A stretch of 64,000 nt of DNA, from contig CAUJNA010003816.1 in the NCBI GenBank assembly GCA_963377175.1, positions 1,398,041 to 1,462,040 of the forward strand, read 5' to 3'. Below the pieces are notes generated by a model. The model saw only the letters and a list, made by a program, of their open reading frames with translations, searched no databases and was not told the DNA's origin. Within the stretch, counting starts at the first letter, position 1. Each line of letters opens with the position of its first letter. This DNA is from Effrenium voratum. Lineage: Eukaryota > Sar > Dinophyceae > Suessiales > Symbiodiniaceae. Positions 12,520 to 24,577 of the stretch are shown piece by piece. The translations under genes and the position numbers were made by a program.

Positions 12520-12990
12520 CATGTTGAAAAAACCCGAAGAAATCAAAAATGTAAAAAACAAAAAAAAAACAATCAGGGTCCTGGGAGAGAATGCCCAGGT
12601 CAGAATCTCGGAAAGTGAATAAACCTCGAAGAAATCAACAAAAAACACAAAATAATCAAAAAAAATAAAGGTCCCGGAACAGAATGCCCAGACCCAGTGA
12701 CTATCTCTCTCAAGGCCTTGATTTTTTTTGATTTTTTTGATTGTTTTGATTTTCTCGAGGTTTTTCACTTTTCCAGGTCAGAATCTCGGAAAGTGAATAA
12801 ACCTCGAAGAAATCAAAAAAATCAAAAAAAAACACACAAAATCAAGATCCTGGAACAGAATGCCCAGACCCAGTGACTATCTCTCTCAAGGCCTTGATTT
12901 TTTGATTTTTTTGATTTTCTCGAGGTTTTTCACTTTTCCAGATTCTGACCTGGGCATTCTCTCCCAGGATCCTGATTTTTGTTGATTTCT
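12520..12990. repeat. Nested direct and inverted repeats
   Basis: GAATCTCGGAAAGTGAATAAACCTCGAAG occurs at about 12602 and 12780, and CCCAGACCCAGTGACTATC at about 12688 and 12863. Each is followed by an inverted arm (CTCGAGGTTTTTCACTTTTCC), so large AT-rich hairpins can form, for example 12752-12812. Confidence 0.8.
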
Positions 12991-12999
12991 TCGAGGTTT

Positions 13000-14275
13000 T
13001 TGCAGCTTCTGAGCATCTTCCTTGCAGTGTTGGAGCTTTGGCGAGCTGCAGTTTTGCAGCCCTGCCAAGTCTGTATTGCAACCAAGGCCTGCAGTGTTGG
13101 AACTCTTGTTGGAAATGCCTTGCTTGCCTGTAGTTTGGCAGGCTTGCCAGGGCAGCAAAAAAGCCTGCAGTGTTGAAACTTTGGCAGGTGAGGCGCTCAA
13201 GTCTTGCAGTGGCCTTAATGTTCAGCTCTTGCCAAGTGGGTTGCAGTTTTGAGCTGGAACCCGGTTTGGCAGCTTGCTTGGGCAGTGTGCTCGAAGTGCC
13301 AGTTTGGTGGTGGAAGTCTTGTAGCAGGTGGCAAGAACCCTTGCCAGGGTATTGAAACTTGGCAGGTTGGCAGGTTGCAGTTTTTTGCAGCCTTGCCCTG
13401 CAGATTGGCAGCCTTGCTGGAAATTGTGGAATGTTGCGCTGGGCCAGCAACCAAGTTTCAAGCCTTCCTTGCAGTGTGGGAGCTTTGGCAGACAGAGCTC
13501 CCAAGTTTGTTTTGCAAACAGGCCTGTGTTGGAACTTCTGTTTGAACTCGCTTGTCTGTAGTTCAGTGTTGGTGCAGTTGGTTGCAGATTGGATTGGCAA
13601 TTTTGCAACCTCCAGGTCTGTAGTTTGGCAGCCTTGCTTGGGAAGTCTTGCAGTGTTGAGTTAGCAAGAGGTTGTAGTTTGCAACCTTGCTCTGCAGTTT
13701 AGCAGACTGCTTGGCAGGCTTGAAAAGCCTTGCAGTTGGGTGTGCCTGCAGTGTTGGAGCCTTGCAGTTTGGATTTTGCAGCCTTATTTGTAGTTTGGCA
13801 GACCTTGCAGCCAGTGGGAAGCCTGCAGTGTTGAAACTTTGGCAGGTTGCAAGGTTGGCAAGGGCTGTAGTTTTGCAACCCTGCAGTGTTGGAGCCCTTG
13901 CAGGTTGGCAATTTTGCAACCTTGCCAGGGCCCTGCAGTTTAGCAGACTTGCTTGGAAAGTCTTGCAGTGTTGGAGCTGGCCCTGCAGTGTTGGAACCTT
14001 GCAGGTTGGCAATTTTGCAACCTTGGTTGCAGTTTTGCAAAGCCTTGCAGTGTTGGAGCTGAAGCCTGCCAAGTCTGTTTTGCAACCAAGGCCTGCAGTG
14101 CCTGCAGTTTAGCAGACTTGCTTTGCCAGGTCTGTAGTTTGGCAGCTTTGCTTGGGCAGTGTCTTGGAAACTCTTGAAGTCTTGAAACTTCAGGTTGCCA
14201 GGGGCTGCAGTTTTGCAAAGCCTTGCAGTGTTGCAGCCCTGGCAGGTGCGCAATTTTGCAACCGTCCTCAACAAC
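13000..14275. repeat. Degenerate tandem array of CTTGCAGTGTTGGAGC-type units
   Basis: About 1.3 kb of variants of TTGCAGTGTTGGAGC, GGCAGGTTGCAGTTTTGCA and CTTGCCAGG. The repeats leave several frames open for long distances (up to about 300 codons on the minus strand) with Leu/Gln/Cys/Ala-rich nonsense, so no protein is proposed. Confidence 0.85.
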
Positions 14276-14382
14276 ACTGCACTTGAATGTCGGCCCCAGC
14301 ATATGCACATCTGTTTCTTGCAGTAATGCACCGCATCTTTCTCAAAACACAGAACATGGTCGATCTTTTGTGGGGGGGATAT

Positions 14383-14407
14383 AACATATATATATATATA
14401 TAAATAC

Positions 14408-14454
<47 letters not shown>

Positions 14455-14460
14455 CAATAT
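14383..14460. repeat. (TA)n and (TAA)n microsatellite
   Basis: TATATA runs followed by about fourteen TAA units. Confidence 0.9.
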
Positions 14461-15789
14461 AAACAAAGGCGGTCCCCGTGACTCTTTTTGAGCTCTTTTT
14501 TGGCGGGTTTGTCTGAAACAAGTTGCCAGAAATCCCACTTGGGTGCTTCTGCTTCGACCGAAACCTATCCGACAGGAGGTTTGCTCCTCACCCAAACCGC
14601 CCCACCCTCCCACCCAGGTCCTTTGTGAGCCATCCGCCCGGGCCCCCGGCCGGTCTTCCGAGAGCCGTCGGCAACGGGAAGCATGGAGGCAAGGTCAAGT
14701 CAACACATGGTGGGCAACAAAACTATAATACCACAATGGGACCTCCAGCCAACTCAACAAGGGTGTCGCAGAAAATGCAAACCCGACTGTTTACAACCAG
14801 CCGGCATGGAATACGAAAAGGGGAACATTTGAGGGTACCGTTTGAAAGGTTGGCAATGAAAAGCAACAGCAGGAAAGAAACATTGTTTAGCCGTCCAAAT
14901 CGCTTTTGACACATACCCCTTACAAACAAGGAGATTCCAAAAGCGGCTCAGCCTTTGAGGCTCAAACCAGTTGCTACAGCCAGGTCCTGTTGTGGCTCAG
15001 CAGCCATTTCTTTGAGTGCTCGTGCCGCCCATTTGGCTTTTCGGGGCAATCTTCATTGACCCTAAAACTAGGGGCCCCTAAGTTTCTGAGGGGTTGTTAG
15101 GGGGGTGTTGGGCGCGCTTCGTGCCCCTGGATGCACGAAAAGCTAGTATGAGCCCTGTAAAAGTGGTATGTAGCCTCCAACCACTCAAACCCGTACCTGA
15201 AAATGCACTTGGCCGAAGATTCAAACACCGCGCCGCAAGCTATTGCAGCCCAAGCCAAGTTAGCGACTAATGACAAACCATTGAAGCAAATTGAGGGCCA
15301 GCACCTTCACATATCGCCCCATGGGCCGAATCCGTGTCGGACATTTACATGGAAGGGCAACTTTGAAACCTCTCCAATCAAGTCCCGTTTTCACCTATTT
15401 CCAGGGGGAATAGTTGACCCCAAAACCACCACGAGCCCAAAACGCCAATGGCTTCAGAGAAACTGCCTCTCCAAACAAGAAATATGATCTTTCAAACCAA
15501 TGACAATAATAGCAATAGTAAGGATGAGATTGCAGCAGAATAATCACCCACCCGCCTGCACCCACCACAAAAAAAGAGAACGCGGCAGGGGCTTCACACC
15601 TTCACAGAACCCCAAGTCAGGCCCAAAACTTGGCTTAGGAGCCGGCAACCCATCGCGATCGGAAAAAAAATTGGCCGGCTCGGCCAGCTGTTTGGTTTGG
15701 TGGTTCTTTTTGCCCGAAGACCGAACACCGAAAACCCTTGTTTTTAGGAAGAAGCAGAAGCCCCCCGTTCTGGGAGCTCCCCGGAGACT

Positions 15790-15905
15790 TCTGCAGAGCT
15801 GCGGGCGGACAAGGGGAGGCCTGGCAGCAGCCCCGGCGCCTCGCGAGGTTTCACGAGGCGAAGGGGTCCAGAAGTTTGGAGGCGTCCCCCGTTGTGCGGG
15901 AAGGG
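15790..15905 (-). CDS. Exon-like island
   Basis: G/C-rich open island reading RLQTSGPLRLVKPREAPGLL and PLSARSSAEVSGELPE. Boundaries not fixed. Confidence 0.4.
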
Positions 15906-16781
15906 AAGCCGAAAAGACGAAGCACTTCTTGGGGGGGGGGGGGAAGCCTGTTTTGGGGGGGTGGTGGTGGTGAGGGGGGGGACCAAAAGAAAACATGTTT
16001 TTTTTGGCTGATGGGGTGTCTTTCTTTAGTCTAAGGGGGTCCTGAAGGGAAACCAAAGGACAACCAGTTCTATTTTTCGGGGCGCCTCCCAAATCATGGT
16101 TTGGTGGTCAGGGTTCGAACTGCAGAACCCCCCCACAATGGGTGGTTTGGATTTGTGGCTTGGGAGCTCATGGGCCGTGTCCGGATTCAAATCCCGCCGC
16201 CAATCCAAACTACGGTTTCTCTGACTAGATGGGTCTGACTCGCAATAGGGATGGCAAAAAAGACTAGAAGGAAGAAAGTGCCCCTGTTTTTTAGAAACAC
16301 CCAGATGTGGACTCCCTGAGTTTGTTCTGTATGTAGTCAATCTTAAAATATGAAATCATAATGCTGGAGACTCGGGTGTCCTTGTGGTTTCCCTGAAGGT
16401 CATCCAAGAAGGGGCCCTTTGAGCGCACACCTCAACTGACAGTCCTCGAGTCAAATTCAAAACTCGGCAAAAAAAGGAGCGAGAGAAATCATGAAAAGCA
16501 TCCAGGGACGCTGGCAGCTGCTGGAAGATGTGCGCCGGGCTGCCTTCAGAGGAACAAAAGGTGAGCCTGCTACTTGCCCAGTGACCCTGGCAAAGAATTA
16601 GGCCCCTTTTTCAACCGCCAGTGTCAACAACCCCATGCTCACTGCATCAACTCCAACTTCCCAGGCTTCTCTTGTGGGTTTAAATGGGAGAGCCCTGATT
16701 GAATCGGTGGCTCTGTTTTGGCTCCCTTAGAAGCCCTCCCATCCCCCCCCCCCAAAAAAAAAAAAAAAAACTCGTGGTACG

Positions 16782-16905
16782 CCACGGCCCGACCCCCGGC
16801 CCCCGGCTTCACTTCGGCCGCCGGCCTTCCCCCCGGCCGAAGCCCCGCGGGCCTCCAGCCAAGCCTGCAGCAACTCAAAGAGCTCGAGCCCCTCCTCGCA
16901 GATGC
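16782..16905 (-). CDS. Exon-like island, helical then Gly-rich
   Basis: After TGCGAG. It reads EEGLELFELLQAWLEARGAS followed by a Gly/Arg-rich end, with a GTACCAC donor. Confidence 0.45.
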
Positions 16906-18447
16906 CTCGAACAAAAATCCTCACATTATACGCCCGAACATTGCAACTTGTCAATGGCGGTGTCCCCTTATTCTGGTGGAAAAAACCATGTTTCAAATGG
17001 TTGCAAAATGTATCTTTTAATGAGCCCTGTCAAGTTTTCGCCCTGGACTCGAGCCTCGTCCGTCGGTTGCCACTCATTGGTGAATTGAGGGAGGGGGCTG
17101 AGGGTCCCATTTCAAGGGGACTCTTCACTTCAAGTGAAATAACCCGCTGGTTGAAAAGGGGACCCCCTATTTATCGACCAGGCTATTAATCTGGGCCAGC
17201 CCATCGCCAGCGCCTGGTGCAAAGAAATGTGGGACCGCCCTCTACGTGCGCAATGCCACGATTTGGCCGTTGCCTTGCATACCCTCCGGCAGGCAGGCAC
17301 AGCTGATTCCCTACACCTAGGTGAAGCCACCATACAGCATGGCATTTTATAGTTCCTCGCAACACGCCGATCAACTGCACCGACAAACCATACCCTCTTT
17401 GAACACCTGTTTTCCTTGGGAGGGTATGAGCCCGCTAGCTGCCCTGGATCCTGCCATCTTGACCTGGCCAGTTCGCCATCCCGGCTTCACAAGCTAACTG
17501 TCTTCAAAACTGATCCGGGTGCCCTCCAAAACTGTCTCTTGTGCAGCCTACATCACTCAGCCCCGGGGGCTTGTAAAACCTACATGGCTCAACTCTGCCC
17601 GGGATCCCTGGCTACCCACAAACAAACATGGAACCTGAGTGGCGGGGCGTGGGCTCCGACCAGCTAGAGCCAAGTTCCCTTGAGATAGAACGCCCTTGGG
17701 TTTGTCTCAAAAAAGAAAAACCCTCCCTTTAAAACCAAGCAAAAGGGGATTCCCTGAAAAACTTGATGGTGCCCAGCGTTTTTCCTTTTCAGCCATCCCC
17801 TTGTGATTTCCTTTAAGGGAATTCCCACATTCCAAGAAAAGCCCTTGTCTTGTGGTTTCCCGTAAGGGAACCCCCAGGTTTATTCCCCCATTCCCTACTG
17901 AGCACCAGCAAGAAAGGGGACACCCCAAGCCCCAGCAGCTTGGCCCGGCCAGGCTGCCGGGCGGGCAAAGGGGCGCAGTGCCTCACCAAAGGGAGCGGCC
18001 TCACGGCGAAAAGAAGCCCAAGATCCATCCATTCATATGGCTGTGGGTCAAGACCGCGTACCCCTGGTGAACATCAAAATAGGTGGCAAATGGATGTCCC
18101 AGAATGGGCCCGTGTCAAATGCAAAAACAAAGACCTTCTCAAAAAGATGGGCCAAACGTGCTGGAGAGATTGGCAATCACCGAAAATCCGATCATGGGTC
18201 GGCGCACCCCCTCCCCCCCAGGAAACTTGACGTCCTTGTAATTTGCCCAAATGAATTATTGGAGGAACCTCCTTTTGGGATCAATGGGCCCTGGGTTTCA
18301 TGCCACATTGGCACGAACGCCGAAACAAGCAGGGGAATTTCCCCCCGGCACAGTCTGACACCTTGACACCTGCCTAAAGTTAACTGCCCGCAAAAGGGAA
18401 AATGAAGGACACCCTACTTCAACACAAAAAGTTGAGAAAAGCTTGGG

Positions 18448-18538
18448 TGAAGCCTCGCCATGTAGACATAGACATCACCCATGGGTAACTCGGCGGCCGC
18501 AGACAGCCTCCCAGCCTTGTCCGTCAAAGGTGCTGAGG
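18448..18538 (-). CDS. Exon with GDVYVYMAR motif
   Basis: Acceptor CGCCCTCAG and GC donor GCGAG|GCTTC. It reads PLTDKAGRLSAAAELPMGDV then YVYMAR, similar to the island at 20.1 kb (AGEVFFMRR), so this may be another repeated exon type. Confidence 0.5.
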
Positions 18539-19521
18539 GCGAGGGAGCTGTGCTGCCTTTGCCCAGGCGCAACAACTGCCTCAGGTTTCGACAAGGAGCC
18601 GAGAAAAAAAAAAACTGCGGACCCTGGACAGGTTTTAGCATGGCTCGGATGAGCCAGGGCTTGGCATAGCATGGTCCTACCATGGCTCATTTCGCCTTGC
18701 GGTTTTAGCTCGACACCTGCCTTGCCTTTGCCCGAGGAAAACCCCGCCTGCGCTACGAAAAATTGGCCCCGAGGCTTTCCGGACGCGAGGCGGATGGGCT
18801 CCGAAGCGGCTCCGAAGCGGCCTCCGGTGCGTCGGAGGGGCTGCTGGATGAGAGCCAACAGCCCGAAGATGGGCCAGGTGGACCGCAGCGCCGCCGACAT
18901 CGAGGGGATCCTCCGTGCCCGAAATGGCGGAGGACATCCACGGCTTGGGGGAAAATGGGTTCTGTGAAATGGATGGCAAACCAATGGAAACTAGAACCCA
19001 TCTATTTCCAGCACAGATTGCGTTTTTTCTGGGGAAATGGATGGCATAAGGCCCGTCAAAACCGGTGATTTTCCCATTCAAACCAAGCCAAACCCACCTA
19101 TGCTCCAAAGCCCCTGAAATAGGAAGTGTTCAGCCAAGTTGAGGGCCTTGATCAACTCAGGTGACCCCTTGGTGTTTTGTGGATTGGTGGGGCTGGTTCT
19201 GGATTTGAACCCCTGGTTCTTGAAGAGAAGCTGATTAACCCCACAAAAGGGGTACCGGACAAAATCCGTCTTCATCCATCATTGTGCAGGACCTATCCAT
19301 CAACAGTAGGTCTTAGATCGGGTGAAGAAGTTACGCATCCCCTTTTGGCTTCCTCTTCGGGGAATTCCAGCATGATAACTTTAGGTCATTTGGGCACCCA
19401 GTTGCCCAAACGCCCACTGAAAAACATGATGACCACTGATTTCCTATGGGCCCTGCCGGGGGTGAGGGCAGGTTCTTGGTTCGTGGTAGGTCCACATGGC
19501 AACGAACTCAGCGCTCCTCAC

Positions 19522-19590
19522 TCTGAGCATGGCAAGGGCATCCACAAGGCCGTTCATGTCGATGGACCCGTCAAACCGGACCTGCTCCAT
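19522..19590 (-). CDS. Exon of unidentified minus-strand gene
   Basis: CCCAG acceptor and consensus donor AGA|GTGAGG bound exactly 23 codons: MEQVRFDGSIDMNGLVDALA then MLR. Confidence 0.6.
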
Positions 19591-20109
19591 CTGGGACATG
19601 AGGAAGTGAAGCAACCTCAGGGCCAAGCTAAGCTGATTTGTTTCCGAAAAGTCAGGGGCCTCCCCTCACTTAGGGCTACTTGAATGTCCACCGTGCTTCA
19701 ACCAGGGGGAATCATCATGTATATAAAAAAAGAAGAAGAATATACCGATATCCTACCGATAGCATAAGCATGGCATCATGAAAACTGGCTCCCCAAAACG
19801 CCATCCACGTAGCTGTGAAAGCGCCAGGGGTGGCGAAACACATCTTTGACCCTTCCTAAACCTGGAGTCTGAGACAAATGGCCGACGGCTCTTATCGGAG
19901 GTCACTTTTTTTGGCCCGTCATAGTTGAAGACGAAGCTTTCTGAACTCTGTCCCTTTGCCCAGAGGGAATTTGTTCCAAACACTTGCCATTTGCCATGCG
20001 GGCTTCTTATTGGGGGTCCCCTTTTTAGCCGAGTTTGAACGACAAAGCCACGAGGAAACCGCGGCTTCCCTTTTAGGTTCCCTTTTGCGAGGATTCCCCC
20101 CCCCCCCCC

Positions 20110-20220
20110 GAACCCATGCGGGGACGGCGCATGAAGAAGACCTCCCCCGCGGGGCAGACGGCACTCTCCGCCACCTTGGACCTATTCTCGTGGCCTGCAG
20201 CCGGTCCAGAGACCGGAAGG
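20110..20220 (-). CDS. Exon-like island after an introner-type intron
   Basis: Begins directly after CAAGTGGAAG, the end of the inverted-repeat element 20221-20358. The most protein-like frame reads KVAESAVCPAGEVFFMRRPR. Confidence 0.45.
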
Positions 20221-20358
20221 CTTCCACTTGGTTAAGACCTCCGTCAAAAAAATATTTAAAAAGTACATATATATATATATATGTCCGATAGTCATAAGTT
20301 TCTTTTAGAACCAACAAGGGGAAACAACACATATTCTTAAGTCTTAAGCAAATGGAAG
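20221..20358 (-). mobile_element. Introner-like element, family C, copy 1
   Basis: 138 bp with ends CTTCCACTTGGTTAAGA and TCTTAAGCAAATGGAAG-like. It contains a (TA)n run and ATGTCCGATAGTCATAAG. Minus-strand GC (in GCTTAAG) and AG (in GTGGAAG) sit within the repeats, next to coding-like islands on both sides. Confidence 0.65.
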
Positions 20359-20412
20359 CAGGCGAAGTGGGGCGCAATTTCGCTTTCCACCCAACTCGAG
20401 TCATTTCTGACA
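20350..20412 (-). CDS. Exon-like island before an introner-type intron
   Basis: Ends TTT|GCTTAAG within the outer repeat of the element 20221-20358. The frame joining to KVAESAV reads NDSSWVESEIAPHFACFHF. A second open frame exists (GWKAKLRPTSPAS), so phase is unsettled. Confidence 0.4.
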
Positions 20413-21398
20413 CCGGAGCCGCAGTGTTGTTGTGTGTTTTTTCTCGGAAAAAGGGGGCGAAAATGGTTTCAAAATCTGGGTCAGGCCATTCTCACTCGCA
20501 CGCACATACCAAATGCTACAGTAGTATATTTTTTGACAACCACAATTGTCACTTTGAGTTTGGAAATTGGAGTTGAAACTGCCTGGACCGTGCCACGAGG
20601 GGACACACCCGATCAAAATCACGAACGGTTCTACTTAGATATGGGCTCCAACTGAACTTCAAAGTTTGAAGTTGGGAGGAAGCACACGATTCCACCAAAA
20701 ACTCCCTCAAATCGTGGATGCAACGAAATGGACGGAACTGGTTCTTTGGTCCTGACAAAAAACTTGAAGTGGAAGGAGCCTGTCAAGGGGCCTGCATCCC
20801 AAAAATCGCCACATCTTGCAGATGTTCCTAGCAAGGAGCGCATTTTAACCCAGACCAATCAGTCGGTAAAAGTGGAACCCTGAGTCACAAAACAAACCTG
20901 GTGGCATTCATAGCGTCTGAAGTTCACATTGCGCGGACCCCCCCCCGCCCGTCGCGCCTGTGCCCAACGTCATCCACAAAGGCAGCAGCGGAACCACGTG
21001 CTCCACGGAGGTGCGCAACGGAGTGGAAGGGGTCCACATGACATAGCCTCGAGCGCGCTTATCTGTCAAACCTGCCTGGGCTGTCCTCAAATGCCCCGCT
21101 AAAAGTTGAACTTTTAGTGGGTTAGATGGAAAGCTAAAAAGCTAAGGGGATGGCTGGGAGCTAAATCAAGCTGCCATGCCACAAAAGACCGCCACCTCAT
21201 GAGGCCTCGCAGCGCCAAGAATGCGCCCTGCCTTGTTCGATGACCCCCCTTTTTAAGTTGTTTTGAAGGGAAACCGGAAGGACACCATCCATTTTTGTTT
21301 GGGGGGTCCCCCCCCAAAAAAAAACACCCCCGAATGGGAATCCTCAAATTCGCCTCAGACTGAGGTTTTTCGCTGCGCATCGCTGCGCCTTGGCCAGC

Positions 21399-21512
21399 CA
21401 ACCAGACAAACCAACAAGAAGCCAACGAGAAACCAACGAGAAACAAACGAACAAACAAGCAAGCAAACAAACAAGCAAACAAACAAACAAACAAACAAAC
21501 AAACAGACACAA
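21399..21512. repeat. (AAAC)n / (AACC)-rich microsatellite
   Basis: CAAACAAACAAACAAAC array with ACGAGAAACCA and CAAGC variants; the minus frames give Cys-Leu-Phe strings. Confidence 0.85.
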
Positions 21513-21639
21513 AAACAAGGCCAAACCATGCCAGGCCAAACCATGCCAATCCAAGCCAACACCAACAAGAACCAAAACCGAGCGAGGCCAGTTCGCTCCA
21601 CTTTTCACCTGTCCCAGGCCTCTTGAAACCAAGGCACGT

Positions 21640-21790
21640 ACCGTCTCCCGGAGGCGATGCCACAAGACCCCGTCGCCTGCGCAGGTCCAGAAGTCGTCGC
21701 CTCGGCTTTGGGAGCGCCGGCGGATTTTTTTCGGCTGGACGGAACCTTCCACCTCCTTCGGCCCGCTTTTCGCACGTCAGGAGTGAGTTT
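21640..21790 (-). CDS. Exon-like island
   Basis: G/C-rich minus-strand island with two open frames (SRGDDFWTCAGDGVLW or TSGPAQATGSCGIASG). Cannot be resolved without transcript data. Confidence 0.3.
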
Positions 21791-22392
21791 GGGCCGCCAA
21801 AAAAGCAACCAAACTTTTCCTCCAGCCCATTTTCTCAAAATAAGGAGTGGTTTTTGGCCGCCCAAAAAAACAAGAGCAACCACATGTGAGAGGGGGGTTA
21901 AAAAAACCCTTGGGTGCTCCTGCACGTCAAGTGGGTGGGCAGCCCACCTTTTTGGTGTCCCAAAATGGTCGGAAAACCCAAAACGTGTTCAAGCCCAGGA
22001 CCTCGAAGAGTGAGCTTCCATGCCTCATTCATGGCTGCCACTATGGTCCAACCCGACGTATGAGAAGTCTCGGGAGAAAGCGTGGACCTATGGACCTTGG
22101 AATCCGTTGAAACCCCCACGGATCAAAGTCATTGACGAATTGGCGCAAAGGCGGCGCGTCTGTGGGTATGAAGTTCCCGGCACCCTGGGTTCAGTCCCTA
22201 GCACCAAAACAAAACCAAACAAGGAGAAACACATGGTTGCGGCTCCTAAAGGGATCTTCCATTGAAAAACTGAAGCCCCCGTAAGTTCCTTCTCAAACCA
22301 AGAGCGGAAAAACATAAGCAAATGAAAGGGAGTTTCGTATGTCGCCTTCAAGTTTCTGGTGTGTTTTGGGTTGTCACAAATCTCTAGTGCTT

Positions 22393-22498
22393 CCCCATTC
22401 TTTCCAGGGATCCTTCTTTCCAGAAAGCCACCAAAAACCCTGGGGAAACAGCTGGCTATTGAAAAGAACAATGGTTGAAAAGAATGGGGAATCAACCC
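22393..22498. mobile_element. Small inverted-repeat element, family B, copy 1
   Basis: Ends TTCCCCATTCTTTCCA and GAAAAGAATGGGGAA are inverted; the interior (ACCCTGGGGAAACAGCTGG, TTGAAAAGAACAATGG) matches 55551-55636. Confidence 0.7.
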
Positions 22499-22539
22499 CT
22501 TGAAAATTGGCTGGCGGGGCACTCTCCCACCACACGCGT

Positions 22540-22660
22540 CTTCCGATCTGGGCTCCCGGCTCTTGCCCCGCAGGTCCGCACATTCCCCCGCAGTTGCCCA
22601 AGCAGCCAGCAGCCACGGCCGCGGCCTGCACGGCTCCGCACGCGACGGACTGTTGATCGA
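22540..22660 (-). CDS. Exon-like island, Gly/Ala/Cys-rich
   Basis: Reads SVACGAVQAAAVAAGCLGNC then GGMCGPAGQEPGAQIGR and a GTGTGG donor. Its end overlaps a sequence close to a sequencing adapter (see findings). Confidence 0.45.
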
Positions 22661-22672
22661 TTCCCATGAGTA

Positions 22673-24271
22673 GAAGGGGCGAAATAGCTACATGGGTGTC
22701 TGTTCTGTTTTAGCGAACCCCCTTCCCCCCAAAAAAATTAAACAAAAAGAAACAGTAGTTGTCCTTTTGGTGTCCCTTTCAAACACATCGAAAAGAGGTA
22801 CCAACGAAAAAGACACCCCCGAAATACTTGCCCACGTTCTCCCATTCTGATCCTGGCTATGTTTTTAAAGTACCCCAAAGAACCCAGTTCAATCATGAAT
22901 TGCCCCTCACACCCAGCACAGTGTCCACAAAACAGTTCATCGTATATGTTGACAAAACCTGACTATGGGGTTGCTGGACACGTTGAAGCCAAATCTAGCC
23001 GTGGGTACAGGAGCAAAGTGCTGGTAAGCATTCAGCCCCAAAATTGCTGCCTCCCAATCCATGCGATCCACCCCAATAGTCTTGCCTGGTCAGCTAAGAG
23101 GCCCTCTACTATGCAGGATTCGAGGTTGAGGTTGAGGTTAAGTTGCGGATTTAAGCAACCGTTCACTGAATTTGGGGTTTAGGCGTTAGGTTTTAGTGTT
23201 TAGGCTTGGGCCTTTTTAGGGGAAATGCGAAAACAAGCCCGGCAGCGAACACAATTCCCCTGGGTGCGAGTTCCGTTCCTCACCTGTCAGGCCCTTTGGG
23301 GTACCCCTCTGGGCCAATGTTCTTGCGAGCCCGGGTGAGAAAAACAAGACTTGCCTTTTTGCGGCCCCACGAGGCTGTAGCTCAAGTTGGTGGATTGCAG
23401 TGGATGCATCCAGAAGACTCGGCAGACCACAATCAGGGAATTTGCTGAATGAAAGATATGGCCGTCCAGAATACCCCGATGCAAATGTTCAGGTCGACCC
23501 TGCATTAATCAACTTGGCGGATATGTATAGGAGGCGTTCCCGCAAAAGTGAAGGATGTCCGCTCAAATAGGGCGCCCTTATTAGTCAAACAGGGGGTCAT
23601 TCATCCTGGGTGCTCAAACTCGTCCATATCATAGGTGACCTTTTGGAAAGCTAGACGGCCCGCGAAGCCATCTAAACCAATGCCACCTATTTCTAACCAA
23701 GCTAAAGGACAGCTACGGTCCAAATAATTTACATACTTTCGCAGGCCACACGCCCCGAGGCCCACAATACTACCAATCGCTAAGACCCCGCCTCATGCCA
23801 GCATCCAGCTCATCTCATGGAGTTGCGAGCGCTGGGACCCAGTGATGTGATGCTTTGGCATCATCCAAAGGTCCAGAAGTATCAGGGGTGGTGCTTTTGT
23901 TCAGTGGAGGTGCAATTTGTTTTTCGGGTTGAGACAACACTAACCTCTCCACCCTAGCGCGTTCCCTTGGCAAGAAGGGAACTTCCGATCAGCTCCCATC
24001 GAGGGCAGAACGCCCTCAAAGCGCCCTTAAGAATCCAAGAAAATCATCTGGTCCCATTTTGAGTCCGGCCCGTTTGGCAAGTGCGAATAATTGAAAACCT
24101 GCGGCATGGAGGGATTAACTTTGTCCTTCCGAATGACTCGCAATGCTTTCGCGGGAAGATCCAAACGAGCCCTGGCCCCTGGCAGCGATGGGTCTCACAA
24201 AGGCAGCACATGCTTGCAGCACCGCATCTGAGAATCTGGCCATGAGAGTAGGGGGGTTTGGGTTGCGTAAC
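22673..24271. other. Non-coding stretch
   Basis: No convincing exon or RNA gene. At 23370-23390 TAGCTCAAGTTGGTGGA resembles a tRNA A box, but no matching B box or fold follows. Confidence 0.4.
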
Positions 24272-24565
24272 GCCCAGAAGCCTAGAAGCCTAGAAGCCTA
24301 ATACTGGCATCACGCCTAGAAGCCTAGAAGCCTAGAAGCCTAATACTGACGTCACGCCTAGAAGCCTAGAAGCCTAATACGGGCGTCACGCCTAGAAGCC
24401 GAGAAGCCTAGAAGCCTAGAAGCCCAACACTGGCGTCACGCCTAGAAGCCTAGAAGCCTAATACCGGCGTCACGCCGAGAAGCCGAGAAGCCTAGAAGCC
24501 TAGAAGCCTAATACTGGCGTCACGCCTAGAAGCCTAGAAGCCTAGAAGCCCTACAAGCCTATATG
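24272..24565. repeat. Satellite of TAGAAGCC units with CGTCACGCC spacers (left block, part A)
   Basis: Runs of the 8-mer TAGAAGCC (two to four copies) alternate with a spacer TAATACTGGCGTCACGCC; six spacer copies are seen with small changes. A higher-order repeat of about 36-47 bp. Confidence 0.9.
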
Positions 24566-24577
24566 CTTTATCATTTT

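Noticed and set aside
13563..14613. Minus-strand open frame of about 300 codons
   Set aside because: It runs through the degenerate TTGCAGTGTTGGAGC array and the (TAA)n tract; composition is repeat-driven and no domain is present.
16085..16215. T-arm-like words (GGTTCGAACTGC, GGATTCAAATCCC) suggesting a tRNA or SINE
   Set aside because: No paired acceptor or A box; similar words at 6935, 9055, 19195 and 40842 suggest a dispersed repeat of unknown kind.
17190..17670. Plus-strand coding relic (HDLAVALHTLRQAG, GGYEPASCPGSCHLDL)
   Set aside because: Interrupted by a stop, no recognisable domain and no supporting splice sites; too weak to call.
23365..23445. tRNA-like A box (TAGCTCAAGTTGGTGGA)
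   Set aside because: No cloverleaf, anticodon arm or B box could be folded around it.
24272..24565. CRISPR-like regular repeats
   Set aside because: Spacers are near-identical to each other and the sequence is eukaryotic satellite.
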